A stretch of 64,000 nt of DNA from Chitinophagaceae bacterium (GCA_016787065.1 JAEUVD010000033.1:62001-126000); one strand, 5' to 3'. Numbered from the stretch's first letter, positions 18,090 through 27,359 are shown. A program made the numbers and translations. Notes: a model not told the origin generated them from the sequence alone.

Positions 18090-19430
18090 CTATCTAATAC
18101 TAGACATAGGAATGGTTATTTTTATTGTTGTTCCGCTTCCACTTACACTCGAAATAACACATTCACCCTGTAATAAACGTGCTCTGCTTTCAATATTCTT
18201 GATGCCGTTTCCTGTATGATTGGAATGTATATTGAATCCTTTTCCGTTATCCGTAATTTCTAAAAGAAGTTGGTTATTCTGTTCATATAATTTACAGGAG
18301 CAATTGCTAGCCATACTGTATTTGGCCATATTATTAAATGATTCTTTTATAATGAGTAGTAAATGCTTTAAGGAAACGGTTGATTGAAAATACGTTACGG
18401 CTGAATCCTCTATTTCGTAGCTTGTTTTAATGCCCTTGGGTAATAATAAATTTTCGCCGATTTGCTGAACGCGTTGCGAAAAAGCATTGTCGGATTTGTA
18501 GTTTTTTAAAAGAAAAATTACGCTGGATATTTGTTGCATAACTTCATCACTTTGTTCAATAATTTTTTGAATGAGTCGTTCAGGTTCATTCGTTTTTTTC
18601 TTTAGTTCTTGTTGAGTTAATTCGCTGATCACTTTAATACTGCTGATAGTTGAACCTATTTCATCATGCAAGTCCATAGAAAGTTCATGTTGTAAATTGT
18701 TTAACTGCGAGCTCATAGCTTCATTTTCCTGAAGTAAGTTTATAGCTGCCTCTTTGGCTTGAATTTCTTGTTGTTGTATTAAACGAGATTTATAAAGGAA
18801 CCCAATGTTCAAGCAAATAAATTCAAGAATAATACCAATTACAAAACTGACGTTAGAAACAAACATCGGCTCACCATGACGTATTTTAATTGTTTCCATA
18901 ATTCCTTGTACTGAACCACCAATAATAGCCAAAATGCTTCCTATGATAATGAAATTATTTAAGACTATTTTTTTTCGAATTAGTATCACATTCATTATAG
19001 AGCTGTAAAGGAAAATTACAGTGTAAATGCAGAAGGATACATTTTCAAGATACACCAAGTTGCTAGTTATTAACGATGCAAGAACGAAAATTATAATGCA
19101 ACAAAATAAGGTAAATTGTAATCGCCTTACAATAGGTAACATTTCAGGATATAATTTGTCTAGTTCAATAAACGCCCTACCAAATAAAATGTACGAGCCA
19201 AGTGTAAAAAATCCGATGGTGCGCAAGCAAATGAATTGGAAAAGGTAATTCGGATAGAACCAATGAGTTAATCCGATTATTTCTTCATTGTAGATATATA
19301 AAAATGCCGCTATGGTACTCAAGTAAAGTAGGTACCATAAAAATTCTTTTCTTCGAAAGAATAACCATTGCAAGGCTACTAAACTAGTTTGAAACAAAAT
19401 GATCGACTGAATGATTACTTGCAACATCAT
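18090..19430 (-). CDS. Membrane sensor histidine kinase (7-TM type, HisKA_3)
   Basis: 446 residues. About seven hydrophobic segments fill residues 1-225, resembling the 7TMR-DISM membrane sensor region without its periplasmic domain. A short coiled coil leads to the dimerisation/phospho-acceptor helix with H255 in S-M-D-L-H-D-E-I-G-S-T-I-S-S-I-K, the H-[DE] form of HisKA_3 kinases that pair with NarL-type regulators. The ATPase domain has I-I-K-E-S-F-N-N-M-A-K-Y-S, D-N-G-K-G-F and G-N-G-I-K-N-I. Its ATG overlaps the stop codon of the upstream TPR kinase (ATGA), so translation is coupled. From the histidine onward it is clearly a paralogue of that kinase. Confidence 0.92.
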   Translation of the reverse strand: MMLQVIIQSIILFQTSLVALQWLFFRRKEFLWYLLYLSTIAAFLYIYNEEIIGLTHWFYPNYLFQFICLRTIGFFTLGSYILFGRAFIELDKLYPEMLPIVRRLQFTLFCCIIIFVLASLITSNLVYLENVSFCIYTVIFLYSSIMNVILIRKKIVLNNFIIIGSILAIIGGSVQGIMETIKIRHGEPMFVSNVSFVIGIILEFICLNIGFLYKSRLIQQQEIQAKEAAINLLQENEAMSSQLNNLQHELSMDLHDEIGSTISSIKVISELTQQELKKKTNEPERLIQKIIEQSDEVMQQISSVIFLLKNYKSDNAFSQRVQQIGENLLLPKGIKTSYEIEDSAVTYFQSTVSLKHLLLIIKESFNNMAKYSMASNCSCKLYEQNNQLLLEITDNGKGFNIHSNHTGNGIKNIESRARLLQGECVISSVSGSGTTIKITIPMSSIR

Positions 19431-21241
19431 AAGCTATGGAATGGTAGTTTAAAAGAACATTGTATTGTAGTACCACGGCCCGAATCGCTCTGAATTTTAA
19501 ATGTTCCTTTCAGTTCTTCGCATCGAAATTTCATATTTTGTATGCCATTTCCAGCAGGGTAATTTTTGGGTAACCCAATACCATCATCGGTTATAGCTAT
19601 ATAAAGAATAGATTGACTTTCATATATGGAAAGCGTGCACGTATTGGCTTCACTATATTTAGCCACATTATTTAAAGCTTCTTTAATAATTAAGAGAATA
19701 TTTTTTACGTCGGTAGGTTTCATAAGATTATTAAGAGCCTTCGGTTCTAATTTCAAAATGGGTATGATTTCTTTTGGAATCAATAAATCATGAGCCATTG
19801 TTTTTAAACGATTGGTAATTTTTTCGCCGGTAAAGTAGTTGTGTTTTAAAACGAAAATAACATCACCAATTCTACTCATGAGATCAGCACTTAAGGAGGT
19901 GATTTTTTGAGTTAAGGTTAATGCATACGGATTATTTTTTTCTTGTTCCTGGGCACTAAGTTCACTATATAATTTGATACTGCTAAGGGTGGCGTTTATA
20001 TCGTCATGTAAATCTCTGCTAATTTGTTGACGTAAAGAGATTTCCTTCAAGCGTCGTTTAGAGTATAGCATGTAAAGTACCAAAATAACTCCGGTTGCTA
20101 GAAATGCAATTAAGGCAATTATGAATTGCATAGAAGTTATTTTTCTTTTTTGCTCCGATTCCGTAAGCGCTAAAAGATTCGCACGATTCTCGTTTTTAAT
20201 ACCATTTAGAATAATCTTTACAACTTGTTGATCTGTGATTTTATTGATACGCTCATTATTTTCTAAACTCCAAGCCAAACATTTCATTTTGTCTTCACGG
20301 CTTCCGATTTCATTATAAAGCAACAACGCTTCGTCTAAAAACTGTTTCGTAAAATAAAAGTTTATATCCGGATTTTTTTCTTTTAATAAAAACCCTGTAT
20401 TAAGATAGCTAAGTGCCTGAGGTATTCTCTTATTTTGATAGAAGATGCGCGCCAGAGAAGCACAGGCAATCAAAGAAACATCTTCTTCATGATAATTTAA
20501 ACCTTCCGTATAGGCCTGCTGTTGGTAGTAAAAAGCAGAATCGATTTCATTTTTTTTGGAATAAATTAAACCGAGTAAATTTTTAGCCACAGCCATGCCC
20601 CGCTTTGAATGAATAGCTATGGCTAGCTTCAACGACTCCTTTGCATTAAACAAGGCACTGTCTAATTGGTTATTTTTAAAGTATGCTTCCGCTAAATTTC
20701 CGTATAGGTGATGTGGTTTAGAGGCCACCAAATACTTCGCATCGAAGGGTGGCTGACGGGCATATTTCATGCCTTCATAAAAATAAGGAATTGCCGTTTT
20801 ATACTCACCAATGTTACTATTGGCTAAACCCATGAAATTATAACCCGTGGTAAGCAACACACTATCCTTTAGAACTTTTGCGATACGCAGAACATGCATG
20901 CTTTCATATAAATCCATTTGTAATAACCCATTGTAGTAATAGGCAATGGATTGGAAGGCCGCATAGTGAAAATGAATCAATTGAACCTTATTTACAGGTA
21001 AACGCTCTATACCGGCATTTATCCAATATTGCATGCTATCAAATTGATTATGCTCATCGTAAAAGCGTGCGAGATACCAACAAGTCATCGCGTAACTGGA
21101 ATCATGGGTAGCCTGAATTTTCAATTCATGCTTTAGGGAGTCTACGGTATTATTGGCTTTCACTTCTTGATTCCATGCGAAGCATATACTAAGCAAGCAA
21201 ACACAAACCCAACTTCGAGTTCCAAAATCTGATTCAAACAT
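19427..21241 (-). CDS. Sensor histidine kinase with TPR repeats (HisKA_3)
   Basis: 604 residues from the ATG at 21241. That start gives a good signal peptide (FGTRSWVCVCLLSICFAWN) and lies 6 bases from a -7 element; a longer frame to 21313 exists but would overlap that promoter. TPR-like helices cover about 45-330 (e.g. A-I-P-Y-F-Y-E-G-M-K-Y-A and A-L-F-N-A-K-E-S-L-K-L-A). A membrane helix follows near 370-392 and then the kinase: H412 in S-R-D-L-H-D-D-I-N-A-T-L-S-S-I-K; N box I-I-K-E-A-L-N-N-V-A-K-Y-S; G1 D-D-G-I-G-L; G2 G-N-G-I-Q-N-M. It is the first gene of the operon kinase-kinase-regulator. The stimulus is unknown; TPRs outside the membrane imply a protein or peptide ligand. Confidence 0.9.
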   Translation of the reverse strand: MFESDFGTRSWVCVCLLSICFAWNQEVKANNTVDSLKHELKIQATHDSSYAMTCWYLARFYDEHNQFDSMQYWINAGIERLPVNKVQLIHFHYAAFQSIAYYYNGLLQMDLYESMHVLRIAKVLKDSVLLTTGYNFMGLANSNIGEYKTAIPYFYEGMKYARQPPFDAKYLVASKPHHLYGNLAEAYFKNNQLDSALFNAKESLKLAIAIHSKRGMAVAKNLLGLIYSKKNEIDSAFYYQQQAYTEGLNYHEEDVSLIACASLARIFYQNKRIPQALSYLNTGFLLKEKNPDINFYFTKQFLDEALLLYNEIGSREDKMKCLAWSLENNERINKITDQQVVKIILNGIKNENRANLLALTESEQKRKITSMQFIIALIAFLATGVILVLYMLYSKRRLKEISLRQQISRDLHDDINATLSSIKLYSELSAQEQEKNNPYALTLTQKITSLSADLMSRIGDVIFVLKHNYFTGEKITNRLKTMAHDLLIPKEIIPILKLEPKALNNLMKPTDVKNILLIIKEALNNVAKYSEANTCTLSIYESQSILYIAITDDGIGLPKNYPAGNGIQNMKFRCEELKGTFKIQSDSGRGTTIQCSFKLPFHSL

Positions 21242-21247
21242 GCCATT

Positions 21248-21255
21248 CAAATTTA
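21248..21255 (-). promoter_or_regulatory. -7 element of the kinase operon, 6 bases from ATG
   Basis: On the minus strand TAAATTTG, an exact TAnnTTTG, then six bases, then the ATG at 21241. It supports the shorter start of the TPR kinase. Confidence 0.5.
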
Positions 21256-21323
21256 TACAGAATGTTGAAAAGACAGGTAAAATGGTTTTCGTAAATTCTT
21301 TTTGCTCAATCAAAAACCTACCC

Positions 21324-21331
21324 TATATTTG
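21324..21331 (+). promoter_or_regulatory. -7 element of rimP-nusA
   Basis: TATATTTG with a T-rich TTTTTG about 19 bases upstream as a possible -33 box. It would start an mRNA with a leader of about 50-55 bases containing the hairpin at 21348-21371. Confidence 0.6.
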
Positions 21332-21347
21332 CCTGCAGAAAGGTCAG

Positions 21348-21371
21348 GAAGGGAATCGAAAGGTTCCCTTC
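21348..21371 (+). promoter_or_regulatory. Leader hairpin upstream of rimP
   Basis: An 8-bp perfect stem, GAAGGGAA with TTCCCTTC, around an 8-base loop (TCGAAAGG). It is 18 bases before the rimP ATG and has no T run after it that would make it a clear terminator. It may be a control site of the translation-factor operon; that is inference. Confidence 0.5.
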
Positions 21372-21389
21372 TTCTTTTATCTACACTTC

Positions 21390-21863
21390 ATGACGAATAT
21401 CGAGCAAATAGAACTATTTATACAGGATTGCCTAGAAGGTACGGATTGTTTTTTGGTTAGTTTTAAGCTGAAACCAACGAACAATTATAAGGTATTTATC
21501 GATGCTGATTCAGGGTTTACTTTGGAAAAATGCATGAAAATTAATCGTGCCCTGCGCGATAAAATTGATGAAAGTGGTATGTATCCGGAAGGCGATTATT
21601 CATTGGAAGTTTCGAGTCCGGGTGTAGATGTTCCTCTAAAACAAGCCCGTCAGTTTCGTAAAAATGTAGGTCGAAAACTGGAAATTCAATTTGTTGAGGA
21701 AGAAAAGGATATGCTGGAAGCTCGTTTGCTTGCTGTGGAAGAAGATGGGATTGTGGTAGAACCCTTAGGTAAAGCTGTAAAAGGTAGACCCCAAAAATCA
21801 GGTGAACCGGTAAACATTCTTTTTAATGAAATAAAAGAGGCCGTTGTTGCAATTGAATTTTGA
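21390..21863 (+). CDS. rimP: Ribosome maturation factor RimP
   Basis: 157 residues. RimP binds the 30S subunit during assembly. The ATG at 21390 is chosen because upstream codons belong to the leader hairpin and the protein then begins M-T-N-I-E-Q-I-E-L-F-I. Family motifs: V-F-I-D-A-D-S-G-F-T-L-E-K-C-M-K-I-N-R near residue 40 and Y-S-L-E-V-S-S-P-G-V-D-V-P-L in the middle, followed by the Sm-like C-terminal domain (G-R-K-L-E-I-Q-F). Length is normal. nusA follows 40 bases on in the usual rimP-nusA order. Confidence 0.95.
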   Translation: MTNIEQIELFIQDCLEGTDCFLVSFKLKPTNNYKVFIDADSGFTLEKCMKINRALRDKIDESGMYPEGDYSLEVSSPGVDVPLKQARQFRKNVGRKLEIQFVEEEKDMLEARLLAVEEDGIVVEPLGKAVKGRPQKSGEPVNILFNEIKEAVVAIEF

Positions 21864-21903
21864 GAAATGAGCAAAAAATAATGAACAATTTATAATTAAT
21901 AAT

Positions 21904-23157
21904 ATGGCTAGTATAAACTTAATCGACTCCTTCGCGGAGTTTAAAGATGCCGAAAACATCGATCGTCCCACCCTTATTAAGGTTATTGAAGACGTATTTA
22001 AAACCTTGATTCGTAAAAAATATTATCATGATGACAACTTTGATGTTATCGTAAATGACCAAACGGGGGATTTGGAAATCTTTCAACGTCGTGAGGTTGT
22101 TGCAGATGCAGATATTATGAATGATGATACGCAAATCGAATTATCTGAGGCTAAGAAAATGGATGATAGTTACGAAGTGGGTGATGAGGTGTATCAGGAA
22201 TTAACGATGGAAACCTTTGGTCGTCGGGCTATTTTGGCAGCTAAACAAACATTGGCATCTCGTATTAGTGATTTGAAGAAAAATATTCTTCTTGAAAAAT
22301 ACCGTGAGCGTGAGGGTGAAATCATTCATGGTGAAGTGTATCAAGTTTGGAAAAAAGAAATCATGTTGTTAGATGATGAAGGCAACGAATTGATTCTTCC
22401 AAAATCGGAACAAATTCCGTCCGATTATTTTAAGAAAGGGGAAAGCGTTAGAGCGGTAGTGAAGAAAGTTGAATTAAGAGGTAGCTCAGCGGTTATTATT
22501 CTTTCTAGAACTTCACCAACTTTCTTGGCTAAATTATTGGAATTAGAAGTTCCTGAGATTTTTGACGGGTTGATTTCTATTAAGAAAATCGTTCGGGAAC
22601 CGGGTGAACGTGCTAAGGTAGCCGTTGAAAGCTATGATGATCGAATCGACCCGGTAGGAGCTTGTGTGGGTATGAAGGGAAGTCGTATTCACGGTATCGT
22701 GCGTGAATTACGTAATGAAAATATTGATATTATCAACTATACTAAAAATATTCAATTGTTATTACAACGTGCGTTAACACCTGCGAAAATAACGAGCATG
22801 AATATTGATGAAGAGCGAAAATATGTAGAGGTTTTCATGAAAGCTGATCAGGTATCTTTAGCTATTGGTAAGCGTGGCGTTAATATTAAATTGGCTCAGG
22901 AACTTACAGAATTTACCATCGATGTATTCCGTGATGATTTAGAAGAAGGAGAGTTTGATATTGATTTGGATGAATTTACGGATGAAATTGATGCATGGGT
23001 AATTGAAGAATTCAAGAAAATTGGTTGCGATACCGCTCGTAGTATTTTGAATCTGACGGATGAAGAATTAATTCGTCGTACTGATTTGGAAGCGGAAACC
23101 ATTGCCGATGTGAAAGGTATTCTTCAACAAGAATTCGACGAAGAAGCAAAAGGATAA
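21904..23157 (+). CDS. nusA: Transcription elongation/termination factor NusA
   Basis: 417 residues. NusA binds RNA polymerase and nascent RNA and controls pausing, termination and antitermination. Visible in order: the N-terminal RNAP-binding domain (about 1-125), an S1 domain (G-E-I-I-H-G-E-V-Y-Q-V), then two KH domains (V-G-A-C-V-G-M-K-G-S-R-I near 260 and L-A-I-G-K-R-G-V-N-I-K-L-A-Q-E-L near 330). It stops after a short acidic helix-hairpin-helix-like end, without the two long acidic repeats of the E. coli protein, as is common outside the gamma-proteobacteria. A strong terminator follows 20 bases downstream, which separates it from infB. Confidence 0.96.
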   Translation: MASINLIDSFAEFKDAENIDRPTLIKVIEDVFKTLIRKKYYHDDNFDVIVNDQTGDLEIFQRREVVADADIMNDDTQIELSEAKKMDDSYEVGDEVYQELTMETFGRRAILAAKQTLASRISDLKKNILLEKYREREGEIIHGEVYQVWKKEIMLLDDEGNELILPKSEQIPSDYFKKGESVRAVVKKVELRGSSAVIILSRTSPTFLAKLLELEVPEIFDGLISIKKIVREPGERAKVAVESYDDRIDPVGACVGMKGSRIHGIVRELRNENIDIINYTKNIQLLLQRALTPAKITSMNIDEERKYVEVFMKADQVSLAIGKRGVNIKLAQELTEFTIDVFRDDLEEGEFDIDLDEFTDEIDAWVIEEFKKIGCDTARSILNLTDEELIRRTDLEAETIADVKGILQQEFDEEAKG

Positions 23158-23177
23158 TTTTTCAATGCATAATATAC

Positions 23178-23215
23178 ATCGCGAAGAGGGTATAAATCTC
23201 TTCGCGATTTTTTTT
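23178..23215 (+). terminator. Strong intrinsic terminator after nusA
   Basis: An 11-bp perfect stem (ATCGCGAAGAG / CTCTTCGCGAT) with a 9-base loop, followed by eight Ts (23208-23215). It is unusual because it interrupts the widely conserved nusA-infB transcription unit. Confidence 0.9.
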
Positions 23216-23661
23216 GCGAAGGATTGTATGGTTACCTAACACCTTTGTTTCAATTAACGGAAATAATTTTTTTTTGTTACAGGAATAATTCACAAAAAGG
23301 TCAATTAACCTAGGGTTTATCGCAGTGGTTACCATGAGTTGCTCACTACGACTGGTTAAAATTTTGCCATATCCTCCAATCGCCCGTGCTTTAAGTAGAA
23401 TATAGCAGAATTCATTCTAATTCAAAACTTACCCCGACTTCTATTCACCTTGTTAGGTATTCGTTCCCTTTTGAAAGGTTAAAGCGATTAAAAACGAAAA
23501 AAAGTTTCAATTCGTCCTTTTTATATCCTTTGGAAAAACCTATCTTTACCGCCTTAAAAAAGATTTAGGCAAAAAACTAACAAATAAACTCCGATCCATG
23601 TAAGCGAACATTAATCCATATTGCATTGCTGTTGCCTATCATGGTTTGGTAAATAAAAAAG
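23216..23661 (+). other. Intergenic region and leader upstream of infB
   Basis: 446 bases without a gene. The last 120 bases hold the -7 element (23541-23548) and a leader of about 110 bases that starts with a weak hairpin (GCCTTAAA / TTTAGGC, 23551-23571). In the first 300 bases I see no coding remnant, repeat or structure. Confidence 0.6.
23541..23548 (+). promoter_or_regulatory. Putative -7 element of infB
   Basis: TATCTTTA, one base from TAnnTTTG, with a T-rich stretch (TTTTTA) about 19 bases upstream. The terminator at 23178-23215 makes a separate infB promoter necessary. Confidence 0.5.
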
Positions 23662-26529
23662 ATGTCAGAAACCACCACCATACGCCTGATGAAGGCAGCC
23701 AAGGAATTCAATGTGGGTAAAACTACTATCGTTGAGTTTTTAGGCAAAGCCGGATTCACAGTCGACAATAAACCCGATCCTGTTCTTTCTGCGGATATGT
23801 ACGAAGCCCTCATACGTGAGTATGATACCGAGCGTGCCGCTAAAATGAAAAGTGAAAAGGTTGTTCTTAATAAACAGGCTGAGGAAAAGAAACTGGCAGA
23901 AGAAAAACGTGCCGCCGAAGAAGCTAAGGCAAAAGCCAAAGCGGAAGTAGTAAAACAGGATGCTCCTGAATTGGAAGGCCCTAAAGTGCTCGGTAAAATT
24001 GAATTAGAAAAACCGAAGAAGAAAACTACCAAAAAAGTAGAAGAAGCCCCTGCCGTTGTAGAGGAAGCTAAACCAGTGGTTGCGGAGGAACCAATTGCTA
24101 CTCCGGAAGTGGTAGAAGAAGTGGTGGTTGAAAAGCCTAAGAAGAAAGCGGAACCCAAGCCTGTGGAGAAGGTTAAAATTGACGCTCCCGAATTGGACGG
24201 TCCAAAAGTGCTAGGCAAAATTGATTTAAATAAAAAGCCAGAACCACCAGCACCTGCCGAACCTACGATTAACAAAGTAGAAGAGCCTGCACCTCCTGCA
24301 GCTCCAACGCCCACCGAGCCGGTTAAAGAAGAGGTGGTGCTTCATACACTTAAACGCGAAATTCTTAGTGGACCAAAAGTTCTTGGTAAAATTGAGTTGC
24401 CAGTTTCACAACCCAACGATAACAAACCCAAGAAAAAACGTAAACGTATTCCGCTGGATGGTAAATCGCCGGAGGGAAGAACAAATACCGGAACAGGAAC
24501 CGGAACCGGAACAGGACAAGGTAATCGCCCGGGTGGCGGAGGTGGTCATCACCATCGCCCAGGAGATCAGAATAACCGCGGCAACTTTGATCGTAACCGC
24601 CGCCGTGATGATGATAAACCGGTAGATGAAAGTCAAATACAAGATAAAATAAAACAAACCTTAGCCAAGTTAGGTAATACCACCCGTGGTAAAAGTTTGA
24701 AAGCTAAATACCGTCGTAATAAACGAGAGGAAATGGCTGAAAAACGTGCCAAACGAGAAGCGGATGGTGATAATAGCGGAAAATTACAGATTACAGAATT
24801 CGTTTCTGTAAGTGAATTAGCCACCTTAATGGATGTTAGCTTCTCGGATGTAATTAGTAAGTGTATGAGTCTTGGCATCATGGTTTCTATCAACCAACGT
24901 TTAGATGCTGAGGTTATAGAATTGGTGGCCAGTGAATTTGGTTATGAAGTGGAGTTTATTAACCTCGAGCAGGAAGCTGATATCGAAACAGAGGAAATTG
25001 ATGATCCGGAAAATTTAGAATCACGACCTCCTATTGTAACTATCATGGGTCACGTAGATCATGGTAAAACATCTTTACTCGATTATATTCGAAGTGCGAA
25101 TGTTGTTGCCGGTGAGGCCGGAGGTATCACGCAGCATATCGGTGCGTATGAAGTTACCCTAGCTAATGGCCGACAAATCACTTTCCTTGATACACCTGGT
25201 CACGAAGCCTTTACCGCCATGCGTGCGCGTGGTGCTAAATTAACGGATATTGCCGTTATCGTAATTGCTGCCGATGATTCGGTGATGCCACAAACCAAAG
25301 AGGCTATTTCGCATGCACAAGCAGCTGGCGTTCCAATGATTTTTGCCTTCAATAAAATTGATAAAGATGGCGCCAACCCCGATAAGATTAGAGAGCAATT
25401 ATCCGGTATGAATATTCTGGTAGAAGAATGGGGCGGTAAACATCAAACACAAGAAATTTCTGCGAAAGCAGGTTTGAATATCGATTTATTACTCGAGAAA
25501 ATAGTTTTAGAAGCGGATATCCTTGACATGAAAGCGAATCCGAATCGCGCAGCTGTCGGTACTATTGTAGAAGCATCGCTCGATAAAGGACGCGGATTTG
25601 TATCTACGGTATTAGTTCAAAATGGAACGCTCGAAATCGGTGATATGATTGTTGCCGGTTCTATTTTCGGACGTGTTAAAGCCATGACCGACGAACGTGG
25701 TAAAAAGAAATTGAAAGCTGGCCCTTCAACACCGGTACAAATTTTAGGTTTGAATGGAGCTCCTCAATCAGGAGAGAAATTCAAAGTGTATGAAGATGAA
25801 ACGGAAGCGAAAGATGTAGCCAATCATAGAGCGCAAATCCTTCGTGAGCAAGGAATGCGCACCAAGAAACATATTACCTTGGATGAAATTGGTCGTCGTT
25901 TAGCTCTGGGTAACTTCAAACAATTGAATGTAATTATTAAGGGTGATGTTGACGGTTCGGTAGAAGCCTTGAGTGATTCATTACAAAAACTTTCTACCGA
26001 CGAAATTGCTGTTGCTGTAGTACATAAAGCGGTAGGTCAAATCACCGAATCAGACGTGCTCTTAGCTACTGCTTCCGATGCCATTATCTTAGGCTTCCAG
26101 GTTCGTCCTTCGAGTCAGGCTAGCAAATTAGCTGAAGCTGAAAATATTGAAATCCGTTATTACTCTATCATCTACGATGCTATTGATGAAATCAAGAGCG
26201 CTATGGAAGGCTTGTTGGAACCTAAAATTGAGAAGAAGGCCGTTTGTAATATCGAGGTTCGTGAAGTATTTAAAATTACGGGCGTAGGTGCTATCGCTGG
26301 TTGTATGGTGATAGAAGGTAAGATTAAACGTGAGAATAAGGTGAACATCGTACGTGATGGTATTGTAATCTTTACCGGTGAATTATCTTCGTTGAAACGT
26401 TACAAGGATGATGTGAAGGAAGTACCATTTGGTATGGAATGTGGATTAGGCATCAAGAACTACAACGATCTTAAAGCCGGCGATATCATCGAAGGATTTG
26501 AAGAAGTTGAAGTTAAACGTACACTCTAA
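23662..26529 (+). CDS. infB: Translation initiation factor IF-2
   Basis: 955 residues. This GTPase brings initiator tRNA to the 30S subunit. The N-terminal IF2_N domain (about 1-55, I-R-L-M-K-A-A-K-E-F-N-V-G) is followed by a long low-complexity linker rich in K, E, P and A with three repeats of G-P-K-V-L-G-K-I, then a G/R/H-rich patch. The G domain starts near 455: G1 G-H-V-D-H-G-K-T, G3 D-T-P-G-H-E, G4 N-K-I-D. Domains II-IV follow, ending V-K-R-T-L. The ATG at 23662 begins M-S-E-T-T-T-I-R-L. It is isolated from nusA by a terminator. Confidence 0.96.
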   Translation: MSETTTIRLMKAAKEFNVGKTTIVEFLGKAGFTVDNKPDPVLSADMYEALIREYDTERAAKMKSEKVVLNKQAEEKKLAEEKRAAEEAKAKAKAEVVKQDAPELEGPKVLGKIELEKPKKKTTKKVEEAPAVVEEAKPVVAEEPIATPEVVEEVVVEKPKKKAEPKPVEKVKIDAPELDGPKVLGKIDLNKKPEPPAPAEPTINKVEEPAPPAAPTPTEPVKEEVVLHTLKREILSGPKVLGKIELPVSQPNDNKPKKKRKRIPLDGKSPEGRTNTGTGTGTGTGQGNRPGGGGGHHHRPGDQNNRGNFDRNRRRDDDKPVDESQIQDKIKQTLAKLGNTTRGKSLKAKYRRNKREEMAEKRAKREADGDNSGKLQITEFVSVSELATLMDVSFSDVISKCMSLGIMVSINQRLDAEVIELVASEFGYEVEFINLEQEADIETEEIDDPENLESRPPIVTIMGHVDHGKTSLLDYIRSANVVAGEAGGITQHIGAYEVTLANGRQITFLDTPGHEAFTAMRARGAKLTDIAVIVIAADDSVMPQTKEAISHAQAAGVPMIFAFNKIDKDGANPDKIREQLSGMNILVEEWGGKHQTQEISAKAGLNIDLLLEKIVLEADILDMKANPNRAAVGTIVEASLDKGRGFVSTVLVQNGTLEIGDMIVAGSIFGRVKAMTDERGKKKLKAGPSTPVQILGLNGAPQSGEKFKVYEDETEAKDVANHRAQILREQGMRTKKHITLDEIGRRLALGNFKQLNVIIKGDVDGSVEALSDSLQKLSTDEIAVAVVHKAVGQITESDVLLATASDAIILGFQVRPSSQASKLAEAENIEIRYYSIIYDAIDEIKSAMEGLLEPKIEKKAVCNIEVREVFKITGVGAIAGCMVIEGKIKRENKVNIVRDGIVIFTGELSSLKRYKDDVKEVPFGMECGLGIKNYNDLKAGDIIEGFEEVEVKRTL

Positions 26530-26634
26530 AAGCGAATTTTGGCGATCTCAAAAGGAGCATCCAATTTTTAGGTGAAACTCAGATTTCACTTGTAAATTGT
26601 ATGTAAATCCTCCTTGAAGCAAACAGGGAGTGCT

Positions 26635-26642
26635 TACTTTTA
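26635..26642 (+). promoter_or_regulatory. -7 element, 9 bases from ATG
   Basis: TACTTTTA with TTG at 26614-26616, 18 bases upstream, as the -33 box; ATG at 26652. Confidence 0.5.
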
Positions 26643-26651
26643 CCTTCCATC

Positions 26652-27341
26652 ATGACCCGAATTTATCTTTTCTTTTTATTCTGTTTTTTAACCATACATG
26701 CGTCATCGCAGGTAATTATAAAGGGAGAATTGTTAGATTTTGGAAATGATAAACCCGTTGAGAATGCTAATATCCGTAACGTGTTTACGCTAAAAGGGAT
26801 GACCACCAAAGAGAATGGATTGTTTCAGATAGAAGTAAAAAAAGGAGAGTTACTTGAAATTTCTAAATTAGGTTATCAAACACTTAGAATTCGCATTCAT
26901 AGTGAGAAGGAACCGCTGTATTATAAGTTAGTATTGAAGAAAGCACCCATCGAATTGAGAGAGGTGGATATCAAAGGCCGAACGCTTGATTTTAAAAAGG
27001 ATAGCATGCGCTATCGCGAAACCTACGACATTGTTATGCGGAAGGAACATAAGGAAGATGTGGATATGCGTAGCATGCCACTAGCCATGTTAAGTAAAAA
27101 GAATAGAGAAGAATGGGCATTCCAAAAAATGTATGAAGAATGGGAACGTGAAAAGTATATCGACTTTACATTCAATGAACGATTAGTAAATAAAATCACC
27201 TACCTCGAAGGGGAAGAATTGAAACAATTTATGAAAACATTTCGACCCAGTTATGAATTTTTACGAAGTGCTTCGCAATATGAATATTTAGAATACATCA
27301 AACGTTGTTACTATTTGTATAAGAAAAGAATGGAAAAATAG
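26652..27341 (+). CDS. Secreted protein with CarboxypepD_reg-like domain
   Basis: 229 residues. Signal peptide (MTRIYLFFLFCFLTIHASS) followed by the beta-sandwich known as the carboxypeptidase-regulatory-like domain (about 20-110): I-I-K-G-E-L-L-D-F, K-P-V-E-N-A-N-I, G-M-T-T-K-E-N-G-L-F, L-E-I-S-K-L-G-Y. In TonB-linked receptors this domain precedes the plug, but here the protein ends after a charged helical region of about 110 residues with many E, K and R. It is therefore one of the stand-alone Bacteroidota proteins of this type, exported to the periplasm or outer membrane. Function unknown. Confidence 0.8.
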   Translation: MTRIYLFFLFCFLTIHASSQVIIKGELLDFGNDKPVENANIRNVFTLKGMTTKENGLFQIEVKKGELLEISKLGYQTLRIRIHSEKEPLYYKLVLKKAPIELREVDIKGRTLDFKKDSMRYRETYDIVMRKEHKEDVDMRSMPLAMLSKKNREEWAFQKMYEEWEREKYIDFTFNERLVNKITYLEGEELKQFMKTFRPSYEFLRSASQYEYLEYIKRCYYLYKKRMEK

Positions 27342-27359
27342 TTTGAATTTCTCTCATGA

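Noticed and set aside
21341..21350. GGTCAGG in the rimP leader, resembling the signal-recognition-particle RNA core
   Set aside because: The following bases do not give the conserved asymmetric loop, and the surrounding sequence folds as a simple hairpin instead.
23577..24314. 245-codon minus-strand frame opposite infB, rich in S, G, A and F
   Set aside because: It is the mirror of the K/E/P-rich linker of IF-2. Low-complexity linkers give such frames.
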